Part shown: one piece after another, positions 24,889 to 33,181 of the stretch
Numbering within the stretch: position 1 is the first letter of the stretch
Layout of the letters: every line of letters starts with the position of its first letter
NCBI GenBank assembly: GCA_018222585.1
Contig: JAAFAB010000017.1
Location: 1-48,084 of the forward strand
Direction: 5' to 3'
From: Paracoccaceae bacterium
GTDB lineage: Bacteria; Pseudomonadota; Alphaproteobacteria; Rhodobacterales; Rhodobacteraceae
DNA: 48,084 nucleotides
The notes under the pieces: model-generated
Databases searched by the model: none
The model's input: only the letters and a program-made list of their open reading frames with translations
Told to the model about the DNA's origin: nothing
Made by a program: the position numbers and the translations under genes

Positions 24889-25221
24889 ATGCCGCGGATC
24901 ACCACGGACTGCCACTTGGGAGTAACGTACCAGCCATCTTGGGATGCTGACCTGCGCGCCCTTTTCTCCCGCATGACGTGCGCCTGCGCAGAGACCGCCA
25001 CGCATGCGGAGGCTCCAATGGCACGGGCATTGTTCCTCCGTGTGGAAGAGATGAAGCAACACCCAGAATTGGCGGCGCGCGCACTGGGCATCAGGCCTGG
25101 CGATGCCGGCTACCTCCTTGCCGGTTTGCGCGAGGATGTCGCGAAGGAACTCGTGCTTCTACTGAGTACGAAGCGACCGCCCAAAGGGACCACCTGTGAG
25201 AGGGAAATCAGCGATGAATAG
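24889..25221 (+). CDS. Protein of unknown function, CxC-containing
   Basis: A 110-aa soluble protein not assigned to a family. It has a CACAE motif near residue 32, an amphipathic region (ARALFLRVEEMKQHPELAARALG, split as two helices) and a C-terminal helix (LREDVAKELVLLLS). The ATG at 24889 has AGGAGG 12 bp upstream, and the frame overlaps the DUF3141 start by 8 bp, which supports a real, coupled gene. The pair with DUF3141 suggests a partner or small subunit, but that is inference. Confidence 0.65.
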   Translation: MPRITTDCHLGVTYQPSWDADLRALFSRMTCACAETATHAEAPMARALFLRVEEMKQHPELAARALGIRPGDAGYLLAGLREDVAKELVLLLSTKRPPKGTTCEREISDE

Positions 25222-26980
25222 GAGCTTGCGCCTTGCGACAGTAAATCCTGAGCTTCCCCCTGCACGTGTCTCGAATGCTGCCAAGGCAGGCGGGAACAAA
25301 CCCTATGCGCAGGATGCCTTTGAACGCTGGGTGCTGTTTCTCGACACCTTGCGCGAACGCGCCAACAACATGATCGCGCATGAGCGGCAGGGCATGCCAC
25401 CGCTTCTGGATTTCGATTACGAGCTTCTGCTCGACGCCCACGATTTCGAACGACCGGCCAACTACGCGCTGTTGAGGATCACGCGGGTCGGAGACGACTG
25501 TTGGGACGATTGTGTGGACGAGGCGAAACCGCCGGTGATTATCATCGATCCGCGCGCCGGACACGGGCCCGGCATCGGTGGGTTCAAGCGCGACAGCGAG
25601 GTCGGTATGGCGATGCACGAGGGCCATCCTGTCTATTTCGTGATCTTCTTTCCTGAACCCGTGCCTGGTCAGACCCTTGCGGATGTCCACTATGCCTTGC
25701 GCGATTTTGTATCCGAAGTCGTCCGTCGTCACCCCGACACAGGCCCTGTGCTTTACGGCAATTGTCAGGCCGGGTGGGCAACCACACTATTGGCCGCGGA
25801 TTGCGAAGGTCTGACCGGGCCCATCGTTCTGAACGGCACGCCGCTCAGCTACTGGTCGGGCGAGGCGGAGAGCAGCCCGATGCGGATGATGGGAGCGCTG
25901 ACCGGCGGATCGTGGGCCGCACATATGCTGTCCGATCTGGGAGACGGTCGCTTCGACGGCGCTTGGCTTGCACAGAACTTCGAGACCTTGCAGCCCGAGA
26001 AAGCGATCTGGGAGAAACATGCCAACCTCTTTGCCCAAGTCGACACCGAGCGAGAGCGGTTTCTCGAATTCGAACGCTGGTGGAACGGCTTCTACACGCT
26101 CAGCCGCGAAGAAATCCTCGGCATCACGCAAAATCTCTTTATCGGCAATCGGCTGGAACAGGGCGAGATGCAACTGGGCGAGCATTGCAGCATCGACCTC
26201 AGGCGGATCAGCAACCCGATCATCGTCTTTGCCTCGAAGGGCGACAACATCACGCCGCCCGAGCAGGCTTTGGGCTGGATCGCGAAACTCTATCCCGACA
26301 CCGATGCGCTGAAGGCGGCCGGGCAGCGTATCGTCTACATGACGCACGAGCATGTCGGGCATCTGGGCATATTCGTCTCGGGGTCTGTCGCGAGGCTCCA
26401 GCACCGGGCGATTCTGGAAAGTCTGGATGCGGTCGAGGCGCTTGCGCCGGGACTCTACGAGATGGTGATCGACAGCCCCTCGGTTGACCCAAACTGCAAG
26501 GCCGGTGATTACGATGTGCGGTTCGAGCCGAGTGAGATTGATGATCTCGGGATCGCCTCCGACGATGCGGCGCTAGCGCAGGTCGCTCAGATATCCCGCA
26601 TCAACGAGGCGGCCTACACCCTGTTCGTCAGTCCGTGGCTCAAGGCCGCAACATCCCCGACCAGCGCCGAGGCACTGCGTGCGCTGCATCCGATGCGGTG
26701 GACCAGGACGATGTTTTCCGAACGAGTGAATCCGTGGATGGCGTTAGTCAATTTCACTGCCGATACAATACGCGAGACGCGCGAGCCATTGCCGGACGAC
26801 CATCCCGCAATTCTGGTCGAACGGGCGCTGTTGGCGCGCACCGGCGAAAGCCTGACGGCCTGGCGCAGAGGGCGCGACGCATGGATCACTCATGTCTTCG
26901 GAGCGATCTTCGGAAATCCCTTTGGCACCCTGGCATCCCCACAGGCGGACGATCTGACCGCCTCATCAAACAAGGAGTGA
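25214..26980 (+). CDS. DUF3141 alpha/beta-hydrolase, PhaC-like
   Basis: A 588-aa protein of the DUF3141 family, related to polyhydroxyalkanoate synthases. The nucleophile elbow reads GNCQAGW with Cys as nucleophile, the acid loop FASKGDNITPPEQA and the histidine region HEHVGHLGIF follow in the expected order. From memory, full-length DUF3141 proteins are longer (about 750-800 aa), so this is a short form. In other alphaproteobacteria DUF3141 is found with fabI and acetate kinase/phosphotransacetylase genes; here fabI is present but pta and ackA are not. True activity is unknown. Confidence 0.85.
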   Translation: MNRSLRLATVNPELPPARVSNAAKAGGNKPYAQDAFERWVLFLDTLRERANNMIAHERQGMPPLLDFDYELLLDAHDFERPANYALLRITRVGDDCWDDCVDEAKPPVIIIDPRAGHGPGIGGFKRDSEVGMAMHEGHPVYFVIFFPEPVPGQTLADVHYALRDFVSEVVRRHPDTGPVLYGNCQAGWATTLLAADCEGLTGPIVLNGTPLSYWSGEAESSPMRMMGALTGGSWAAHMLSDLGDGRFDGAWLAQNFETLQPEKAIWEKHANLFAQVDTERERFLEFERWWNGFYTLSREEILGITQNLFIGNRLEQGEMQLGEHCSIDLRRISNPIIVFASKGDNITPPEQALGWIAKLYPDTDALKAAGQRIVYMTHEHVGHLGIFVSGSVARLQHRAILESLDAVEALAPGLYEMVIDSPSVDPNCKAGDYDVRFEPSEIDDLGIASDDAALAQVAQISRINEAAYTLFVSPWLKAATSPTSAEALRALHPMRWTRTMFSERVNPWMALVNFTADTIRETREPLPDDHPAILVERALLARTGESLTAWRRGRDAWITHVFGAIFGNPFGTLASPQADDLTASSNKE

Positions 26981-26986
26981 ACGAAC

Positions 26987-27136
26987 ATGGAATGGCTTGT
27001 TGAAAACTGGTTCCTGGTTTTCGTGTTCTGCGGTCTGGTGACGATGCATCTTTTCGGGCATGCCAGCGCCAGAAAGCCCATGACCAAGCTGAAACCCGTC
27101 GCCATCGCGAGGGTGAGATCGCGGCGCATCCTCTGA
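26987..27136 (+). CDS. Small DUF2933-like membrane peptide
   Basis: A 49-aa frame starts with ATG behind AAGGAGTGAACGAAC, 6 bp after the DUF3141 stop. It holds one TM helix (about residues 4-22, WLVENWFLVFVFCGLVTMH) followed by HLFGHAS and a basic tail. The MHLFGH motif is typical of DUF2933 copper-island peptides. It is short, but the ribosome site and composition support it. Confidence 0.65.
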   Translation: MEWLVENWFLVFVFCGLVTMHLFGHASARKPMTKLKPVAIARVRSRRIL

Positions 27137-27233
27137 AACAAGCGTGGCCGCGAAAGCCGTCTGACGAGACCGGGCTCGCCCGGGGCATATTCCAGACACC
27201 TCGTTCCGGCCTCCACGTCAAAGGAAATGGCCC

Positions 27234-28076
27234 ATGCGTGACTTCCCCGAATGCTGCAATCCCGTGGAACTGCTGGATCTGTCCGGTCACAAGGGTCTTG
27301 TCATCGGCATCGCAAATGATCGCAGCCTGGCGTGGCCCGCCGCCATGCATTTTCGCCAGGCCGGTGCCGATCTCGCCGTGACTTACCTCAACGAGCGCGC
27401 CAGACCTCATGTGGCGCCGTTGGCGGCGCGGCTCGAAGCGCCGATCGTCCTGCCCTGCGACGTCACTGTGCCGCAGGAACTCGATAGCGTTTTCGATGCC
27501 ATCGCCGAACGTTGGGGAAGGCTGGATTTCATCCTTCATGCCGTGGGCGCCGTTCCGCCCGCCGACCTTCACGGTCGCCTGACCGATTGCTCGGCCGCCG
27601 GTTTCTCGGAAGCGATGAATGTTTCGGTCCATTCGCTGATCCGAATGGCGCATCTTGCCGAACCCCTGATGACCGGCGGTGGCAGTCTCATCACGCTGAG
27701 CTATCTCGGTGGCGAACGTGTGGTGAAGAATTACAACGTGATGGGGCCGGTGAAGGCGGCTCTCGAAGCTACGGTGCGCTATCTGGCGCACGAACTCGGG
27801 CCATCGAACATCCGCGTCAACGCAATTTCGGCAGGGCCGGTGCTGACCCGCGCGGCATCGGGATTGACCGGATTTGCGGGCCTTCTGGACGCAACCGCAC
27901 GCGTGGCCCCCCTGCGGCGCAACATCGAGGCCGACGAGGTGGGCCGTGCCGCCTTGCTCTTCGCCAGCGACTATACCAGCGGCATTACTGGCGAGGTGCT
28001 GCATGTCGATGCGGGTGTTCATATCGAAAGCCCTGTCTCTGCAGCCGAGATGAACGCCAAACCGGAGGATTCATGA
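27234..28076 (+). CDS. fabI: Enoyl-[ACP] reductase FabI-like SDR
   Basis: A 280-aa short-chain dehydrogenase with FabI traits: N-terminal nucleotide motif [10 protein letters not shown], first Tyr in [11 protein letters not shown], and the catalytic Tyr-x6-Lys in [13 protein letters not shown]. FabI reduces enoyl-ACP with NAD(P)H in the last step of fatty-acid elongation. It has an N-terminal extension with two adjacent Cys (PECCNP). Because it sits in an accessory island it is probably a second copy. Its stop overlaps the Rieske start (ATGA). Confidence 0.88.
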   Translation: MRDFPECCNPVELLDLSGHKGLVIGIANDRSLAWPAAMHFRQAGADLAVTYLNERARPHVAPLAARLEAPIVLPCDVTVPQELDSVFDAIAERWGRLDFILHAVGAVPPADLHGRLTDCSAAGFSEAMNVSVHSLIRMAHLAEPLMTGGGSLITLSYLGGERVVKNYNVMGPVKAALEATVRYLAHELGPSNIRVNAISAGPVLTRAASGLTGFAGLLDATARVAPLRRNIEADEVGRAALLFASDYTSGITGEVLHVDAGVHIESPVSAAEMNAKPEDS

Positions 28077-28675
28077 TGAGCCAGGCCAGCGACGAAGCCG
28101 TTCAGCCACGCGCATCAGAGCGGCGCGATTTCCTGTATTATGCAACTGTCTCGGCCGGCGCCGTTGCCATCGGCGCTGCGGTCTGGCCCTTGATCGACTC
28201 GATGAACCCCTCAGCCGACGTGACCGCCTCCGATACGGTCAGGATCGATCTTTCCGGCGTCGAACCGGGCCAACGTATCACCGTGAAGTGGCGGGGTCGC
28301 CCGGTCTTCGTCTGGCGCAGGTCCGCCGCGGCTATCGAGGCGGCACGGGCTGTCGAACTAGGCGCCCTTGTCGATCCTGTCGACACAGCGCGCGAAAACC
28401 CCAGCCAGAGCGGGGACCGGCCCGCGCGGGACGACAACCGGACGGCGGACGCGGCTGGCGAGTGGCTCGTCGTCATCGGAGTCTGCACCCATCTCGGCTG
28501 CATTCCGCTGGGCCAGGATGGAGCGGCGGTGGGCGAATTCGGCGGTTGGTTCTGCCCGTGCCACGGATCACATTACGACACGTCGGGCCGGATCCGGAAG
28601 GGGCCCGCGCCACGCAACCTCGACATTCCACCGTACACTCTGGGTGACGATCTGCAACTCGTCATCGGCGCCTGA
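28073..28675 (+). CDS. petA: Ubiquinol-cytochrome c reductase-type Rieske Fe-S protein, orphan
   Basis: A 200-aa protein with a Tat-like N-terminus ([14 protein letters not shown]), a single TM helix (about residues 24-42) and the Rieske cluster motifs CTHLGC and CPCHGSHYD, followed by [17 protein letters not shown]. All match the Rieske subunit of the cytochrome bc1 complex. No cytochrome b or c1 gene follows, so it is an orphan, perhaps a spare subunit for an oxidatively or copper-damaged complex (inference). The start overlaps the fabI stop. Confidence 0.92.
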   Translation: MMSQASDEAVQPRASERRDFLYYATVSAGAVAIGAAVWPLIDSMNPSADVTASDTVRIDLSGVEPGQRITVKWRGRPVFVWRRSAAAIEAARAVELGALVDPVDTARENPSQSGDRPARDDNRTADAAGEWLVVIGVCTHLGCIPLGQDGAAVGEFGGWFCPCHGSHYDTSGRIRKGPAPRNLDIPPYTLGDDLQLVIGA

Positions 28676-28715
28676 AACACGGAGCGGTTCTAAAATAGAA
28701 GAAGGAGGCCATTCC

Positions 28716-29411
28716 ATGAAGGCGAAAGATATCATGACAACACCCGTGATCTCGATCCCGCTGGATGGACAAATCGAGGACGCGGTGCGCCTCATGCTGG
28801 ACCACCACATCAGCGCGCTGCCCGTCGTTGGCGCAGAGGGCGGCCTCAAGGGACTTGTCAGCGAAGGTGACTTGATGCGACGCGTTCGCGATTCTGAGAG
28901 CCCCCGCCGGTCCTGGTGGCTCGAAGTGCTGGGCGGGTCGGGCGATTCCGCCAAGGATTTCATCAAACTCAAAAGTCACCGCATCGAAGATGTGATGACG
29001 CGCGATATCGTTTCGGTCGAGGAAGACACACCCGTTGCCGAGATCGCGCGTCTCTTGGAAGAGCACCGGATCAAACGGGTGCCCGTTCTGCGCGCCGGTC
29101 GCGTGGTCGGAATCGTCAGTCGGGCAAACCTGCTTCATGCCTTGTCGGCTATTCCGAGTGAGGCATTGCGGGAGCCGTCAGAGGACGATCGTGTTCTGCG
29201 TGAAAGGATAGATGAGGCCCTGAAAGAGGTTCCCGGCGCGGCCGTCAATTTGATCAACTACACAGTGGACAGTGGCCATGTTGCCGTCTGGGGCGTGGCC
29301 GATAGCGATTTCGAAGAAAATGCCGTTCGCGTTGCCGTGGAGAACGTGCCCGGTGTTCGTACCTTGGAGGTCCACATGGGCCGCCTGCCAGCTTGGGGCT
29401 ACGGCATCTGA
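28716..29411 (+). CDS. CBS-pair protein with C-terminal BON domain
   Basis: A 231-aa protein: two CBS domains (MTTPVISIPLDGQIEDAV at about residues 7-24; MTRDIVSVEEDTPVAEIA at about 94-111) and a BON-like C-terminal domain (about 150-225, NAVRVAVENVPGVRTLEV). CBS pairs bind adenosine nucleotides; BON domains bind membranes or lipids. The start has AAGGAGG. It is 40 bp after the Rieske gene and likely ends this stretch of the operon. Its partner is unknown. Confidence 0.9.
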   Translation: MKAKDIMTTPVISIPLDGQIEDAVRLMLDHHISALPVVGAEGGLKGLVSEGDLMRRVRDSESPRRSWWLEVLGGSGDSAKDFIKLKSHRIEDVMTRDIVSVEEDTPVAEIARLLEEHRIKRVPVLRAGRVVGIVSRANLLHALSAIPSEALREPSEDDRVLRERIDEALKEVPGAAVNLINYTVDSGHVAVWGVADSDFEENAVRVAVENVPGVRTLEVHMGRLPAWGYGI

Positions 29412-29590
29412 CGTCCGCATTTGAAGTCAATGGACTCTGGCTGAGCGAAGCTCTGGGGCTCAGGGCAGTTTTCGCTTCACGACGCATGATTCTTCGGGAC
29501 AGAGTCGTTTCCCTCCTATGCGGTCGTCGTCTTCTTGCCGTCGATGACACCGCCTCATCTGTCACTGGAGGCCTGGCAGGTTCCGATGCT

Positions 29591-29616
29591 TGTAATGCTC
29601 TCGGGCGAGCGGCGTC
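29591..29616 (+). promoter_or_regulatory. ECF-like promoter motif TGTAAT-N16-CGTC
   Basis: TGTAAT (29591-29596) and CGTC (29613-29616) with a 16-bp spacer lie 32 bp before the start of the 56-aa Cys-tail gene. The whole pattern, including CGTCTAC, matches the motif at 24815-24840. Confidence 0.4.
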
Positions 29617-29648
29617 TACAGGACGAACCCAAACGAAAGGAAGTCCAG

Positions 29649-29816
29649 ATGGACAGCCGTACCGATCCCAAGACCCAAGACACATCCGCCTCAAAATCGA
29701 CTGGCTGTTACGGTGGCAAGGCCGAGGCTCAACCGCTGGCCAAGGCTGAGCCGCGCGTGGCGGAAAAAGCCGAGAGAAAGCAGACTAAATCAGGATGCTG
29801 CTGCGGCCAGAACTGA
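29649..29816 (+). CDS. Small Cys-tail protein, 56 aa
   Basis: A 56-aa hydrophilic protein with no signal or TM segment, a single Cys near residue 19 (STGCYGG), a Lys/Glu/Ala-rich middle and a C-terminal SGCCCGQN. The cluster of three adjacent cysteines suggests a small metal- or thiol-binding protein. The start has AAAGGAAG. It stands alone in a 520-bp stretch between the CBS gene and DUF5676, behind an ECF-like promoter motif. Family not recognised. Confidence 0.6.
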   Translation: MDSRTDPKTQDTSASKSTGCYGGKAEAQPLAKAEPRVAEKAERKQTKSGCCCGQN

Positions 29817-29828
29817 CGCCACGCATCA

Positions 29829-29865
29829 CAGGATGGGCGTCTTGCCCTGGCCACGCGCTCATCCT
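29829..29865 (+). terminator. Hairpin after the Cys-tail gene
   Basis: CAGGATGGGCG (29829-29839) pairs with CGCTCATCCTG (29855-29865) with one mismatch. There is no T run, so termination is uncertain. It lies between the 56-aa gene and the DUF5676 gene. Confidence 0.35.
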
Positions 29866-29931
29866 GAAGCGGGGACGTCCGACAGAAGCTTTCGCGCTCG
29901 GGTCTGATCATCGGCAAGAAAGGAGCAAGCC

Positions 29932-30297
29932 ATGATGCCCATCATCTATTTCACCGCAGTCGCGGCGATCCTTTTCCTGGCCCTGCGCATGACGTGCGGG
30001 GCCTGCGTAATGGGCGGGAATACCGAGACAGGGCGTGCGCATCTTCCCATCATGCCACTGGGTTGGGCGCTGAGCCTGTTTCTGGCCCTGACATACGTGG
30101 TTTGCGTCGTGTTCGATCTGATCTTCCCCGGCTACGCGATGTACGAGGTCTGGTCCGGACTGCTACCGGGCTTCATCTGGCTGACCCCGGTGGGCTTCAT
30201 CATCGGCCTGGTCGAAAGCTTTCTGTATGGCTGGTACGCCGCGCTGATCTTTGGCGGCCTGTTCAACGCCATCTCGGGCAGGGGAGCAGAGGCATGA
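29932..30297 (+). CDS. DUF5676-family membrane protein
   Basis: A 121-aa inner-membrane protein with three or four TM helices. The C-terminal part (MYEVWSGLLPGFIWLTP, GLVESFLYGWYAALIF) is the DUF5676 core; the N-terminal part adds a TM with RMTCGACVMGG, a CxxC-type motif not essential to the core. Function unknown; often near metal-resistance genes. The start follows AAGGAGCAAGCC. Its stop overlaps the nuclease start (ATGA). Confidence 0.8.
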   Translation: MMPIIYFTAVAAILFLALRMTCGACVMGGNTETGRAHLPIMPLGWALSLFLALTYVVCVVFDLIFPGYAMYEVWSGLLPGFIWLTPVGFIIGLVESFLYGWYAALIFGGLFNAISGRGAEA

Positions 30298-31676
30298 TCC
30301 CGACCGCACGTCCGAAACTGCGCTTCCTTGGTGCCGCCGGAACGGTGACAGGATCGCGCTATCTGATCGAAGGCATGGGACGGCGCATCCTGGTCGATTG
30401 CGGCCTGTTCCAAGGCTTCAAACAGTTACGTGCGCGTAATCGAAAACCGTTCCCGGTGCGCATCAACACCATCGATACCGTGTTGTTGACGCATGCCCAT
30501 CTGGACCATTCAGGATATCTGCCCGCGCTGATCCGGGCGGGGTTTCGCGGGCGGATAATTTGCACCGAGGCAACGGCGGAACTGTGCGGGCTAATTTTGC
30601 CCGACAGCGGGCATATCCAGGAAGAAGAGGCGCGCTATGCCGCCAGAAAGGGGTATTCCAAACACAAGAACCCAAGACCACTCTACACGCTCAAGGATGC
30701 AAAGGCTGCACTGGATCGCTTTGATCTTCACCCCTTCGATCAGAGGGTCGAGCTGGGTGATGGTATCGCGGCCAGTTTCATTCCGGCGGGGCATCTTCTT
30801 GGGGCGGCCCAGATCCAGCTTGAAGTTGGCGGCAGGGTTGTCCATTTCAGCGGCGATCTGGGCCATGATCCCGATCCGCTGATGCGACCGCCGAACCCAT
30901 TCGGCGGAGCCGACGTGCTGGTCTGCGAATCCACCTACGGCAACCGGTCCCATCCCGACATCGACCCCGAGGCCGAACTGGCCCCGGTCCTCAAACGCAC
31001 CTTTGCCCGCGGCGGCACGGTCCTGATCCCGTCTTTCGCCGTCGGACGGGCGCAAGGCCTGATGCTACATATCGCGCGATTGATGGGGCGGGGCGACATC
31101 CCCTACGTTCCGGTGTTTCTGAACAGCCCGATGGCGGTGGATGCGACCGAGATCTATCACCGCCACCACGACGAACATCACGTCAGCCGCGAAGATTGCG
31201 TCGCGATGTTCGAGATCGCCAAACGCGTGAACACGGTCGAGCAATCCAAGGAATTGAATACGCGGCAGGGTCCGATGATCATCGTATCCGCCAGCGGCAT
31301 GCTGACCGGCGGGCGTATCCTGCACCATCTTGCAAGCTTTGGTGGTGATCGGCGGAACACGATCCTGCTGTCAGGTTTTCAGGCTGGGGGCACGCGTGGC
31401 GCGGCGCTGGCCGGGGGAGCGCGGAGTTTGCGCATGTTCGGACGAGAGTTCCCGATCGAGGCCGAAGTGGTTCAGCTCCAGTCCTTTTCCGGGCACGCCG
31501 ATGCCGACGAGATCCTGCGCTGGATGTCCGCCGGTCCCGCCCCCACGATGACTTATCTGACTCATGGGGAACCTTCGGCTGCCGACACCCTGCGATTCCG
31601 CGTCGAACATGAGCTTGAGCGACCCGTGCGCGTCCCGGAGCACCTCGAGTCCGTCTATCTGGACCGGTCGCGATGA
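30294..31676 (+). CDS. Metallo-beta-lactamase/beta-CASP nuclease
   Basis: A 460-aa protein with the MBL zinc motif THAHLDHSGY, a beta-CASP insert, and the later motifs (FSGDLG, SASGMLTGGR and FSGHADADEI). This is the RNA-processing exonuclease/endonuclease family (CPSF-73-like, KH-less bacterial type). It heads a tightly overlapping set with the phosphorylase and PRPP synthetase genes, suggesting that RNA is broken down and the nucleoside monophosphates salvaged (inference). The start overlaps the DUF5676 stop; the upstream extension is rejected. Confidence 0.9.
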   Translation: MIPTARPKLRFLGAAGTVTGSRYLIEGMGRRILVDCGLFQGFKQLRARNRKPFPVRINTIDTVLLTHAHLDHSGYLPALIRAGFRGRIICTEATAELCGLILPDSGHIQEEEARYAARKGYSKHKNPRPLYTLKDAKAALDRFDLHPFDQRVELGDGIAASFIPAGHLLGAAQIQLEVGGRVVHFSGDLGHDPDPLMRPPNPFGGADVLVCESTYGNRSHPDIDPEAELAPVLKRTFARGGTVLIPSFAVGRAQGLMLHIARLMGRGDIPYVPVFLNSPMAVDATEIYHRHHDEHHVSREDCVAMFEIAKRVNTVEQSKELNTRQGPMIIVSASGMLTGGRILHHLASFGGDRRNTILLSGFQAGGTRGAALAGGARSLRMFGREFPIEAEVVQLQSFSGHADADEILRWMSAGPAPTMTYLTHGEPSAADTLRFRVEHELERPVRVPEHLESVYLDRSR

Positions 31677-33181
31677 CCGATACGCTTTCTCTTATCCCAT
31701 CCGGCATAGACACCTACCGACAACCGGTCGTCTACATGCATGAGGATTGCCATGTCTGCCGCTCCGAGGGGTTTGCGGCCCAGACTCGAATACGGATCGA
31801 CCTTAAGGACCGGTGGATCATTGCCACCTTGAATGTGGTCGGTCGTGGGGCATGGCTTGCCGTGGACCAGGCGGCATTGTCCGTTTCCGCCTGGGCGGCC
31901 CTTGAAGCGCAGGCGGGGGACAGGGCCGCGTTCTCGCACCCTGAACCGCCCGCTTCCGCGTCGATGATCCGGGCGAAAGCCTATGGCGAAAGACTGGATC
32001 AGGCCGGTTTCGCAGGAATCGTCAGCGACACCCTCGACAATCGGCTTTCGGATCTCGAGCTTGCCGCATTCGTTACCGCCTGTGCGGGCGACAGGCTGGA
32101 CGAGGTCGAGACCGTGGCGCTGACCCGCGCCATGAAGGATGCCGGGCAGACGCTCGACTGGGGGGACCGGGCCGTTCTCGACAAACACTGCGTCGGCGGA
32201 TTGCCGGGCAACCGGACGACGCCGATCGTCGTCGCCATCGTCGCGGCGGCGGGGTATCTGATCCCCAAGACGTCGAGCCGTGCGATCACCTCGCCGGCGG
32301 GGACGGCCGACACGATGGAGGTCATGGCGCCAGTCGCCTTGGACGCCGCCGCGCTGCGCCGGGTGGTCGAAGCAGAAGGCGGCTGCATCGTCTGGGGCGG
32401 CGGGCTCGCGCTCAGCCCCGCCGATGATCACTTCATCCGTGTCGAACGCCCGCTCGATTTCGACTCTACCGGCCAACTCGTGGCGAGTGTGCTGTCGAAA
32501 AAGGCTGCGGCCGGTGCCACGCATGTCCTAATCGACATACCGCTCGGACCCACCGCCAAGGTGCGGTCGGCCGGGGCCGCCGAAGCCCTCGGTGCCCGGC
32601 TGTCATCGGTGGCCAAGGCGTTGGGTCTGAACCTGGCGCTGGACATCAGCGACGGTGTGGCCCCCGTGGGACGGGGCATCGGCCCGGCGCTGGAGGCCCT
32701 GGACGTTCTGGCGGTTCTGCGGCGCACGCCGGACGCGCCTGTGGATCTGCGCGAACGGTCGCTGGACCTGGCCGGGCATCTTCTGGACCTCGCGCCGGAC
32801 GCCGCGGCGGGGCAGGGACGGGACCGTGCGCAGGCGCTTCTCGACAGTGGCGCGGCGGAGGCCAAGTTCATGGCAATCTGCGCGGCACAGGGCGGTTTCC
32901 GCGAACCCGGAAGCGCGGAACAGCGCATCGATATACGCGCCCCTCATGCGGGCCAGCTGACCGCCATCGACAACCGACGCATCGCGCGCATCGCCAAGCT
33001 GGCCGGTGCCCCGCGTCAGAAGAGCGCCGGCATTCGCCTGCTGGCGCGTATCGGTGATCGTGTGGACAAGGGCCAGCCGCTCTATGAACTCCATGCCGAG
33101 ACACCGGGCGAACTGGCCTATGCCCTCGCCTATGCCGAGTCCCAAACCGGCGTGCTCACGCTGTCCGAGGAGGTGTCATGA
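31673..33181 (+). CDS. Thymidine/AMP phosphorylase-family protein
   Basis: A 502-aa enzyme with the pyrimidine/AMP phosphorylase core: DKHCVGGLPGNRTTPIVV, KTSSRAITSPAGTADTMEV and the C-terminal PYNP domain (GDRVDKGQPLYELHAETP). Its N-terminal extension (about residues 1-90) is that of the archaeal-type AMP phosphorylase/thymidine phosphorylase group, which act on nucleoside monophosphates or nucleosides with phosphate. Whether it prefers thymidine or NMPs cannot be told by eye. Overlaps the genes on both sides by 4 bp. Confidence 0.88.
   Translation: MTDTLSLIPSGIDTYRQPVVYMHEDCHVCRSEGFAAQTRIRIDLKDRWIIATLNVVGRGAWLAVDQAALSVSAWAALEAQAGDRAAFSHPEPPASASMIRAKAYGERLDQAGFAGIVSDTLDNRLSDLELAAFVTACAGDRLDEVETVALTRAMKDAGQTLDWGDRAVLDKHCVGGLPGNRTTPIVVAIVAAAGYLIPKTSSRAITSPAGTADTMEVMAPVALDAAALRRVVEAEGGCIVWGGGLALSPADDHFIRVERPLDFDSTGQLVASVLSKKAAAGATHVLIDIPLGPTAKVRSAGAAEALGARLSSVAKALGLNLALDISDGVAPVGRGIGPALEALDVLAVLRRTPDAPVDLRERSLDLAGHLLDLAPDAAAGQGRDRAQALLDSGAAEAKFMAICAAQGGFREPGSAEQRIDIRAPHAGQLTAIDNRRIARIAKLAGAPRQKSAGIRLLARIGDRVDKGQPLYELHAETPGELAYALAYAESQTGVLTLSEEVS

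Noticed and set aside
26886..28022. 378-aa leftward open frame
   Set aside because: Antisense to the end of DUF3141 and to FabI, which has complete catalytic motifs.
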